Of a stretch of 64,000 nt of DNA, positions 1-10,121 are shown piece by piece. This DNA comes from Argentina anserina (Eukaryota > Streptophyta > Magnoliopsida > Rosales > Rosaceae). The stretch covers positions 10,912,001 through 10,976,000 of the forward strand of contig NC_065877.1 of NCBI RefSeq assembly GCF_933775445.1. The letters run 5' to 3'. Position 1 is the first letter of the stretch, and each line of letters starts with the position of its first letter. The notes under the pieces were generated by a model, which saw only the letters and a list, made by a program, of their open reading frames with translations, did not search any database and was not told the DNA's origin. The translations under genes were made by a program, and so were the position numbers.

Positions 1-771
1 AACCCAGCAGGCAAACAGTGATAAGTCCCCAAGTCCCCAAACTGGTTACAGCTGTAAATCCCTGCTTCCACTTCAGTTGTCAAAAGTCAAAACTAAACTC
101 TCTCATCACTCATCAGTCCCCACTTTTTTCACTACCCCCAGTAAAACGTTTTTCACATAATCCCCTCCCCTCTCTACTGCCCTCCACGTATCCACAATGG
201 CACACTGCCCAAACCACAACGCCGTAGCGCAAAGTAACCCAGATCCACATGGCCATCCCACCCCTCGCCACGTGTCCTCAGCCTCCATCCCCCGCCACAC
301 GCTTCAATCCCGCCTCGCAGGCTCACAATTGGCCGAGTGAAAACTCGGCGAGGAGATATAGAGAAATAAATTTACCCTATTTTCTATTTTTTTTAAATTT
401 ACTGTTTTTCTCAATTTACATTTAGATAATAATTAAATAATTTAATACCTAACATTAGTTTAAAATGATTAACACAAAAATTTGCTTGCGAAATATAATG
501 TTGGAGTTACGCTAAGACGTCGTGGCCTGAGGTGACTTGACAAGTGGCACCCTCTCACTCTCTGTGGGCTTCGCCTGCGAGCCAGTAATAAACCCCTTTT
601 CCTCCTCTCTCTCTCTCTCCTTCACTTCTTAAGCTTACCTCGTCTTGAAGAAACAGTTTTGACGAGTACCAAAACACCGTAAACACCCCCACCCTTATGT
701 CATTATAGTCTCTCGTAGAGATTATCAACACTCTTTTTTATCTCTTTCGGTTCTTGATCTCCGGTTGAGAA
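1..771 (+). promoter_or_regulatory. Upstream region and 5' leader of the bZIP gene
   Basis: No convincing coding sequence is present. A G-box/ABRE core CACGTG lies at 269-274 within GCCACGTGTCC, and a GACGTC C-box-like palindrome lies at 516-521. Both are core sites of the kind plant bZIP factors bind, so autoregulation is conceivable but unproven. A CT-rich tract (about 604-622), typical of plant 5' leaders, precedes the start codon, so transcription probably begins near 560-620. The TSS is an inference. Confidence 0.45.
697..708 (+). other. Minimal upstream ORF (three codons) in the probable bZIP leader
   Basis: ATG-TCA-TTA-TAG lies 64 bases before the bZIP start codon, downstream of the CT-rich tract, and so probably inside the mRNA leader. 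Such a short uORF could lower initiation at the main ATG. Whether it is in the transcript depends on an unmapped TSS. Confidence 0.35.
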
Positions 772-3700
772 ATGGTCTGCTCGGAGCCGACGCGCTCATT
801 TCCGAGCTATCTGGCGTCCTCGTCCTCGTCGTCTTCGGTTTCGGTCGGCGGCGAAGGCGCGGCTGATCCGGTGATGGTGAAGGAGGAGCTGGAGGCGGCC
901 GAGGCGCTTGCGGATTTGGCGCATTTGGCGATGCGCGAGAATAGCGGCACCGAATCCGCCGGGAATTGGGGGGTCAAAGGGAAACGAGCTAAGAAGCGAG
1001 TCAAGAGTGAGTCTCCGCCTACGCCCTCCAGTTCGAGCCCGGTTGTTCCGGATCTTCTTCCGCAGGTTTGTTTACGTTGGAGACTTCACTGTTTGTTTTA
1101 TCCACTATGTTTTAGTTTCTGTTTCTATGTCTTTTTTAAGGAGGTGTTGCAAAGCCAAATTAAAATGGCTGTTTGTCCAGAATTAGTAAAACTGAATAAA
1201 TTTGAGTAAGGGTGGTTGTACAAAAAGTGAACTAACTTTGCTGCTAAATTAAGCCAGATTTTATGAAAATTCCATGGCTTGGACAAAAATGGTGTGTATT
1301 TAGTAGTCCCGAGTCCTGACCAATGAGCACAGTAAAATTTTAGCATTTATGTGAACCTTCATCTTTTGAGTGAAATCAATCGGATATGGCATACTTTAGT
1401 GGTATTAGCTCCCAAAGAGGAGAGAATGATGTACATTGGATTAGGTTTTGTCCGATGTTCCGTTTTGGATTAAATAAATTTTCCTGAGACTTGATTAGTC
1501 AGTATGATGATTGAATGAAAGTATGCGGGAAATTGTAATAAAAAAAAATTGTAGGGTACCTGAATTAAAAAGCTCTGTCACCAACTTCCACTACTTTCTG
1601 CAGGACTTGAGAAATATTTTTGTCTATAGCAGGATCAAGCAGTAATAGGTCCAGTGCAATGGGAAAGGGTATCCGCAAATGTTGAAGAACCAGTGAAGAC
1701 TGAGCTGGTTCTAACCAAAAAGATTACAAAGACTGAGCAAGACGCAGAAGTGACCAACTCAACTCCTATCTGCACTACAAGTTATCCATCATTTAACTGC
1801 ACTAAGTCAAGGCGAAATCTCACTGAGGTACCAAAGAAGAGAAATTGCAATTAATGGAATCATAATTGAGCGAGTTGTAGATTCCATCTTTTAATCTATA
1901 AGCTTATACCAATTTCTCATCACAAAAACACAATAATAGGTCTAATCAGTCTTTTTTTTATTTTCAGGAGGAAAAAGAAGAACGGAGAATACGAAGGATC
2001 TTGGCCAATAGAGAGTCAGCTAGGCAGACGATTCGCCGAAGGCAGGTAAGCTGTTCTTACGCTGCTATTTACAAATCTCAAGCACATCTTTTTGGATTAT
2101 TTTTGTTCTGACCTCCCGTAACAAAAGAATGCCGCAATAAAATTACTTTCTTCTTCTCAATATCAAGCTTGTGTTGATGCTATAATATTAATTAAAAAGA
2201 ATTCTAATGGATAAGGTCAAAAGGTGAAGATGTTCCCAAGTATAGTCTTGCTGGCACATTTGTGTACCAAAAGTGTCAAGTCTATTCACGTCTATTCTTA
2301 TTAATTCCAACTCATTAGTCGACCAAATAGACCTTCAAGTTTAGGTTGAAGTGAATATACGAGTTCCAAAATTAAAGTAAAACCTTTACATCTTTGTTGG
2401 TGTCGTTTTGAAGTATCCAATAGGAGTAGTGTTGAGAATATCTTTTTTCTTTTATGCACGGAGAACTCTTAAGAGTATGTATCCCTTGAGACAGGAGTAT
2501 AGGTCCAGGACAAGTTGTAAGTTGTAACCTTGATGCACATTCCTGAAGAGTTTCCTTAGTCTGTCGCTTGTTTGCACTGTGTTTTCTTTGTTTATATTCC
2601 ACACTTGACATGATATCAAAGGTACCTCTGGTCATATCATACGATCTAGTAATTATAATGTCTGTTTGGGGTTAGCTATTTTTATATGCTGTTATCCCAA
2701 AAATGTAGTTCTTTTTCTTCCCTAAAAATGTAGTGCTTTTTCTTCCCCCTGCATAATCAAACATATACTGAAAATAAAAAATAAACATTTCAGTTTCAGA
2801 CTCTTTGGTTATAACGGCATGATCAGGGACGGATCTTAGTGTTACCTCACCTGGGCTTCACCAGTACGTTTATAACATCTTCTCTATTGATATAGGTCTA
2901 ATCGTTCTGTTCCTCACATGCTTGTTTATCTCAGCCCATGCCATCTCCTCACGTCATACACATATAGTCTACGAAGTCTAACATTTGACTACTTGATCAA
3001 ATCAGCAGCGATAGAGCACCCATTATAATTCTATTTCTTTGGTCAAACTATAATAATTCCAAATTGGGGCTCTCAGACTTACCAACTTCATAGGAAAATT
3101 ATTTAGATATCAGTTCTACTATGAAAGCTTAAACGTGATCTATTCATTGTAAAGATTCAAATGCGGAGTGTGCAAATTTAATCTTTTATATAAGATTATG
3201 ACATGAAAATTTAGCCCAGTCTATGAATGCATCCCTGGGCATGATATGAATGCATTTATATGCGACTGTATAGGATAGAGTTTGGATATTGTGCCACTTA
3301 GCTATTTAAATGAGTCAGCAAATAGACATGTGATTATCACCTGTTTTTCTTTTCCTTTGTTAATCAAATTCCACTATGTTGATAACAGATTGCTTTCTTG
3401 GCCATGATGTATTGATAACTTTAACAAAGATGCATCTTTGCTTATGTTCAGGCTCTATGTGATGATCTGACTAAAAAAGCTGCAGATTTAACATTGGAGA
3501 ATGAAAGTCTAAAGAGGGTATGTCATAGTCCACACAGTAGTTATACCATAACTATTATATATATCCAACAGTTACTATCTTCATTTTCCAAATATAATTT
3601 CTGGGGCTTATTTAACATCATGTTACTAACTATATACATTTGGTGACTTGTTTTACTGAGAAGAAAAAGGTATTGGCCTTAAAACAATATCAGTCCTTGG

Positions 3701-4681
3701 AAGAAACAAATAGGCTCTTAAAATTTCAGGTAAATATGTCTGACATGGAAAAGATTTTATAATATTAATGTACTTCACATGCTGACATGCCCTCTGATTT
3801 GGCAGATGGCTAAGGCGAAAAAAGCAGAGATTGAGGAGACTGCTGATGAAAATATGTCAGCCTATATGAAAATACCGTCGTCTTCACCTACCAATTCCCC
3901 TTTGTTCTTGTTTAACCGTCCACCATTTACACCCGTTTTCTGGCCTTCTATCATTCAATCTTCAAATTCCATTCAGTTGCAGCAGGTACCACAAAATCCA
4001 ATGGGGATTCCATCAAACATCTCTTTATCCTGTAATGTGACAGCTGATTCTTCACATGAACCTGGAAACCCCATAAACATTAACGGATCAAGAACCCCTA
4101 TGTATGTATTTCCATGTCCTTGGTTCTTCCCTCATTATGAAAACGGGAATGTACTCGAACCTCAGTCGTCATGCCTAGAAATTAAACAAGAAGGAGCTTT
4201 TTTTAATAGTCAGGGAATTGCTAGTTCATCTTCAAGAAATGCTGTACAGTTGGAAAACAACCAGTCAAGTTTCCCTGTTAGATTAGACACAGAAGCTTCT
4301 GGCACAGTAGAAACCAAACCAAGTACTGATCTAACTGAAAACCCAGCTCAGTTTCCTGACGATAGAGGTGACCAACATACAGGCATTCACCACAAGGAAG
4401 AAGAATCTCGAGAGATGTTTCTTCCTCTGCTTAACCGTGGAGGAGTCTCATCCAATATAAAGCATGAAAGTGAACTGCAGTTAGATGTTGGTGCCAATTT
4501 TGAAAAGTCTTCAACAGCAGGCCATCCATTTTCTGCCTTGACGGAGAAGAATAGTGAACCGATCATCTACCCCAGTAGGAAAATGGCGGACGCCATTGCA
4601 GCAGCTGAGGCGCGAAAGAGGAGGAAGAAACTCACGAAGCTAAAGAACCTCCACGGACGTCAATGTCGAATGCAATGTTAA
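772..4681 (+). CDS. bZIP transcription factor, six exons, 524 aa
   Basis: Exons are read as 772-1065, 1633-1827, 1968-2045, 3452-3517, 3664-3729 (or 3661-3729) and 3806-4681. All introns are GT..AG, all junctions are phase 0, and the frame is open throughout. Exon 1 encodes a Ser/acid-rich N-terminus ending in a KGKRAKKRVK basic patch, a likely nuclear signal. Exon 3 is the basic region, with core ANRESARQTIRRRQ. Exons 4-5 are the leucine zipper, with Leu repeats in DDL..ADL..ESL. Exon 6 is a long Ser/Asn-rich tail ending in a basic KRRKKLTKLKNLHGRQCRM motif. The protein should bind DNA as a dimer in the nucleus. In the usual N-x7-R/K signature the last position is Ile here. It resembles the long bZIP group of Arabidopsis At1g19490, from memory; target genes are unknown. 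Intron 3 hosts a hAT-like MITE. Confidence 0.9.
2824..3237. mobile_element. Non-autonomous hAT-like MITE in bZIP intron 3
   Basis: This 414-bp insert is flanked by a perfect 8-bp target duplication GGCATGAT (2816-2823 and 3238-3245). It starts CAGGGACGGATC, and its other end reads CAGGGATGCATTC in reverse complement. Both the 8-bp duplication and the CAGGG ends are hallmarks of hAT. It has no coding capacity and lies wholly inside the 1.4 kb intron. Confidence 0.85.
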
Positions 4682-5045
4682 GCGTTGGGATCAAACATTG
4701 GGCAAGTAAAATCTTGTGATTTTCATGGGAGTCGTTTATTTCTTAGGGCTCCTTGCAGATGGAGAGCAGATCACAACCTATTATAGAAAGCTTTCTGAGG
4801 GTATGGATAAAAAGATGGTAGCCTGGAACTGGGGTACATCTTTGAGGCTTTTGGTTTTGCTTCATTGTATTATTTCATAAGAACACTGGAAATTTTGGTA
4901 ACCCATCTATTATATATGTAGTTTAATGCTTGCATTTTTCCTATTTTAAAGGATCAAATGCTCATTTCAGGATCAAAATGGAAAAATACTGGCCTACATT
5001 TGTCTAATGACGATGTAAAATGCAAGTCTGAACTAGAAGCAGAGG
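4682..5045. other. Convergent intergenic spacer / 3' UTRs
   Basis: This is the bZIP 3' UTR and the short gap to the stop of the opposite-strand subtilase. No other gene or repeat was seen. Confidence 0.5.
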
Positions 5046-8000
5046 TTATAATGCGGTAGGCTTGTAGACTACGATGGGGCTCCTAACCCTGTGACTATTG
5101 TCATACCATTCTAGTAGAGCAGAGAGACTTCGTTTTTTCCCTTTCATCGGGCCACCCTTCACCACAACCGTGAAAGATCGCTTCTGATGTTTCTTATCGA
5201 ATGTCAAGGTACCAGGGGTGACTCTTATGGAGAGGTCCTCAGGCGAAGTCACCTTTGCCTTGAACACCGAGCTACCGTAAGCAACATGCTTTACTGATCT
5301 ATGGAACACGGCTGAAATGCCAGAGTTTGGATCCCACACCAGGTAGAACATTGAAGGATAGTTGAGGCCACCGCTGCCAGGTGTTGGTTTGAAGTCTGAG
5401 CATTTGTACTTCTTTTTACCCCCAATAAGCTTTCCAAGGCTGGTGCCGTTGTAGCCTTCCTTGCACAAGAAGCTGATGTAGTCGTTCATGGAAATGTCAT
5501 AGACAAGGCCAGGATGCACTGCCTTCATTGGCCGTATTTTTCCTGCTCCGGCAGCAAACTCCGGTTACAGGGGTTTGATTTTTAATGGTATTGCTGAAGC
5601 AAGAAGTAAAAATACTGGTTAAAAAAATAGATATAGTACACTTCACTCAGTTGTCTCATAATGTGGTTTGGGATATCATATCTAACCGGTTGTCATGAGA
5701 GCAGACTTGATAGCAGCCGGGGACCAGTCTGGGTGGAAAGACTTGACGTAGGAGGCTGCTGCAGTTGCATGAGGGCAGGACATGGATGTACCTAAGACCA
5801 TGTTGAACGAATAGTGGCGCAAGTCGTCTGGACTTTCCGTTAGAGATGGCAGCTCTGAATATGCAGCTAGTATGTCTATCCCTGGTGCAGCAAGATCGTG
5901 CTGTATGTACATAAGTACATGAAAATTTAGTACTTGAAGAGTTAATGCTTGAGAAACAGCAGAAGAGTTTTTGTTTCGATCCTTTCATACCTTGAGGATG
6001 TTGGGGGTTATGAGTTGAGGTCCTCTGGAAGAGAAAGATGCAATGAAGGGGGCATCCATATGAACAGTTGTTGTCCGCTGTATGACAGCCGTAGGGTTCC
6101 TGAATTAGTTCATATATATAAGAAACTTTGGCAGACATCATAAATTACAATTGAGCTGCAAAGATATGAGAATGATATATGTGGAGCATGCATGAAAGTC
6201 TTACTCTGTAGTGTTTATATAGCGCTCAATCTCAAGTCCATCCTTAACAAGCACATAGGTTGCTGGGATTATAGGGGTTTCACCGTAATCAAGCATTTCG
6301 TGTTCTGTCATCAAGGTCCCTACCCCATTAAGCTCTTTGATGGTTAGATCCTGATGACTTCTTCCTTTGCACAGTACAATATTTCCCTTCACTTTCTGAG
6401 GGTTTAGTGTCGAAGTATGGCAAGCACTGCCAACATTTCGCATAAGTATAAGCTCATCAGTAGGATCATTGTAGAAATGGCCTTGCTAAAATAAAAGAAT
6501 TTGTATAATTCTGATCAAATTGGATTTGTATGACTTCTTTCTCACGACATATGCATTTACCAGTGTGCATAGCGGTGAGCGTTACATGCATGTTGTGAGA
6601 AAAAAGTTGTTCATTTCTGGTTGATTATAATTCTGGAGGAAGAATTGCAGACCTCGCATTTCCGTTGCGGTCTGAAGTAACGTTGGAAGCATGAGCCCCA
6701 CTTGTAAGAGGATACATCTGTTTCTTGGGGTTGAAGGTATTGATTGAATTTCCCTGCCAATAATTGAGCAGACTAATCAGCTTTAAACCCCAGGCACTTT
6801 ACTTGTTTGTCAGAGAGATCATAGAGACTTACATAAATTTTTTTGCCATTACCCAACTTAACTAGAGTCATTAACCGCCTGTCAAGGCCAGTAGCAGCCA
6901 CAGTCATTAGCCATGAGGTCCATTATTCCCGGCTGATGTTGAAACCAAAATCCCTCTCTTCATGGCATGAAACGATCTCAGAGCAATCGGGTCCTGGAGG
7001 AAATTCTTCGAAGGACCACCAATGGAGATTGATATCAAGTCCACACCATCAGCAATGGCTTCATCAAACGCAGCCAAGATGTTCATGTCACCGCAGTCAC
7101 CACCCCAACATACTTTGTACGTGGCTATACGTGAAGAAGGCACTCCACCTCGAGCAGTCCCTTTCGCTATGCCGTACAGGCTGGCACTTGGGACGGGTAC
7201 ACCAGCAACAGTGGAGGCTGTGTCTGTACCATGGCCATCAGTGTCAACTGGACTTCCATAATCAGGGCCTGGCATCTTGTCCAGCATAAAGTATTTGGCA
7301 CCGATTACCTTGCTGATCAAGTTGGAAATGGTAAAACATAAATTGTTCATCAAAACTTTTCAATTATATATAGACGTATCAGAAGATGCTATTTTCATTG
7401 GTTCTTTCAACGTTACTGGCACAATGACAGTCCAACGAGCTAGCTCTACTAAAATGCGGAAGCATACATAGTTATCTATTTTACATTTTGAACTCTGTGA
7501 AATGCATATCAGTTTTTATTTTCTACTTTACTATGTAACCATAGAAAATTTCACTTGTTTGCTACTTGAGTTTATAAAGTCCAGCTAGCTTAGACGAAAA
7601 AGACTTGGTTTAAGCTTCTAGGTTTCTTTGCTTGTCTAACAGGTACAAAACCAAAACCTGTATTGAAATGATCCAGTGTGATCGAGCCCTTCATGCATTT
7701 GCCTTAAAAAAAATTTGGGGTGTGATCCGAAGCCTGAATCGTTCATACTGGGACAAGCCGGCCAAATTCCTAAGTCGGAATAAATAAATGAAATGAAGAT
7801 CATACATGAAAACAGAAAACTGTCACATACTTCATGATCTGAAAATATATTCGAACTCTGTGAACCAACCTGTATCTATCACACCCACAATGAAATTGCT
7901 CTCTATTGGCAAGTTTCGTTTCTTTGTGTTTCCAGGCAATCCTAGGAAATCCCATGACCTTGTTGTATGTAACTTGAGCTTGGTGTTGGGAAACACTGAA

Positions 8001-8783
8001 ACAACACTATCATCATCTACACATGACAGAAAGAGTTTAGTAATCTCAGCCTTGAAATGTATAGAGTATTATACATGGACATTCAGTGAATATGTAATAT
8101 TACACCTGCTAATTTCTTTGCTTCATCCGGCAACAATCTGGCTACGAAGCCGTTGAAGCTCCTTCCATAACTATAAATTTTGGATTGTCTGGCTATCTCG
8201 GCACTGTAATTTGAAAGAACAAAAGGTTTTGTCAATTTCATTAAAATTTGTATTACAGGAAGTTTGGAATATATGCACTGGTAACTGCATTTGTTGAAAT
8301 ATTGGTAAATACTAGAAGGAAGAAATTGATCATTACTCTCCAATTGCTGTTGTGAGCAGGTTATCATGGCCAGCCGTGGTCATGGCCATGGTGGGGGTTC
8401 CAGGTTCCGGCAGTTCTCCCATGTACACAATGTAAGGCTGTTGTTGTACAATGCCGGATCACTCTTTTATCAGTAACAATCAACATGAAATGTAAGACGG
8501 ACAAGAACCATCTATTGCAAATTAATGTAACATGTTATATTGTTAGACTGCTAATGAGAACTATATGTTTGTCATTTGATCTCAATCAATAGTCTTCACA
8601 ATAGAACATTATCTTATTTGTACTAAAGACCACGCAAGCTGCAAAATGAACATTGAAATTTATGGTATCATGTATCAGATTTACCTTCCTTACACCGGAA
8701 ACATCATATGTTCCTTGAGCTAGTTTAGCTACAACACAAGTACTGGATGCCAACACTAGCAATATATATTGTAAGATTCCCAT
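5046..8783 (-). pseudogene. Subtilisin-like serine protease (plant subtilase, cucumisin type), disrupted
   Basis: Family features appear in order on the minus strand. A signal peptide (MGILQYILLVLASS, start 8783; an upstream in-frame ATG exists at 8858) ends its exon at 8685. An I9 propeptide follows (YIVYMGELPEPG; SFNGFVARLLPDEAKKL). The catalytic Asp is in VIDTG (about 7872), the His in GHGT (about 7230), the oxyanion Asn in SAGNNGP, a PA domain lies at 6201-6470, the Ser in GTSMSCPH (about 5780), and an Fn3-like tail at 5046-5528. Decay is seen at three places. The GIWP exon (7690-7750) shifts frame in an A/T run. After NNGPHG (about 6912) a stop, frameshift and loss of about ten residues precede LMTVAATGLDRR. 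An in-frame TAA precedes PEFAAGAG (about 5563). GHGTH also reads GHGTD. No functional ~740 aa product can be read. Sequencing errors are possible but would have to be several. Confidence 0.75.
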
Positions 8784-9059
8784 TGTGTTGAAGTATGCAA
8801 GAAACAGAAGTGAAAGGGCTTGTGCATTGATATAACCAAAGGAAAGAGCTAACTTCATATCTAGGTAACAGTTATGTAGTATCTCAGACTGATTTCAGTC
8901 TTTAGTCCAAGATAAGGCTAAGAGTTCGGATTCAGATATACTGTTACTCGGGACCCGGTCCTCCCATGTTTTCAACATACAATCATATCATAAATCCAAG
9001 TCATTTTAATATCCTAGTTGAATAATTCTTTAATACAATGTTAGTATTACATTTTTACA

Positions 9060-9311
9060 TTACATTTTTTTAAGGAAACCACTAGGTTTTATAAAAAATG
9101 AAATCAATGTCAGAATAGTCATTACATACTCATCCGTTACCATCTACAGATAGACAAGAAGTTGTAAGTAACACTCACGACAGTACATAACATAGATCTA
9201 CTCATTCGACATGAAACTCAACTTATTCTCCTACAACTACAACAATCATAATTACATGACATCATTCAAAACTTAAAAAAAAACAAAGCTTGCCTTTGCC
9301 CTTAGCCAAGT
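9060..9311 (-). mobile_element. LINE 3'-end fragment
   Basis: It is clearly similar to the 3' end of the LINE fragment at 34470-34720. Shared landmarks are AAGGAAACCACT next to an A/T run, GTCAGAATAG.CATTACATAC, and a terminal lysine-rich coding end (GCTAAGGGCAAA on the minus strand). It has the same orientation. Its far side was interrupted by the hAT-like element that starts at 9320. Confidence 0.6.
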
Positions 9312-9319
9312 CGTGTACC

Positions 9320-9865
9320 CTCTGTTCGAAATATCAGCGATATCGCCGATATATCCCCGATATATCGCTGATATTTCGAATCCGATACGATAAAAGCATA
9401 TCGGTCAAAATTTATCGGTCAACGCAAAAATGATGGTCAACGGTCAAATATCGGTCAAACTTTGATTTTTTTATTATTTTTTTATTTTTTATTTAATTTT
9501 TTAATATTTATTTCCTCTCTTTTTTTGAAAAACTTATATATTTTTTTCATTTTTTCATATATATTTTTAATTTAAATAATTTTTAAATATATATGATGAA
9601 TTTCAAGTCTAAATAATCATTCTTAAATACCTATTTTTATTATTAGATGTCGTTCGTGTACTTTAATTGTCATTAAATCAAGTATTTATTTTCTTTAGTA
9701 TACTTAGTACCGTTTTTTTAGTTTATTTGGTACATATTGAAGTATAATTTTATAAATTTTATTGAAAATAAGCAAATCCGATAAAACCGATATATCCCCG
9801 ATAAAACCGATATATCGTTTTACCTCTCGACCGATATGATGCCGAAAACGATATTTAGACCATTG
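9320..9865. mobile_element. hAT-like element of an ATATCG-rich family, copy 1
   Basis: This 546-bp element has a perfect 8-bp target duplication CGTGTACC (9312-9319 and 9866-9873) and imperfect terminal inverted repeats (CTCTGTTCGAAATATC; CAATGGTCTAAATATC in reverse complement). Both subterminal zones are packed with CGATATATC-type words. A near-perfect inverted repeat (CGAAATATCAGCGATAT against ATATCGCTGATATTTCG) spans about 9327-9379. The centre is T-rich and non-coding. A diverged copy lies at 44385-45016. Confidence 0.8.
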
Positions 9866-10121
9866 CGTGTACCACAACTTTTACTGATCATTGCGTTAAA
9901 TTACTACCTTCTATTACTTGGTTCGTTTTTTAAGGTAGGAGGTAGGCCTTTGACTGTAAACAGAATTTCAATATACATTCATTCAGATGGGCAGAAAACT
10001 AGTAAGTCAACAGACAATACTAATTTATATACACCCACAACTAGCTCTGCCAAAAGCACTTGATAAACAGGCTCAGAAGTCGGAAGAATCAAGAAAAATA
10101 AAATACAGAAAATATGGCTAC

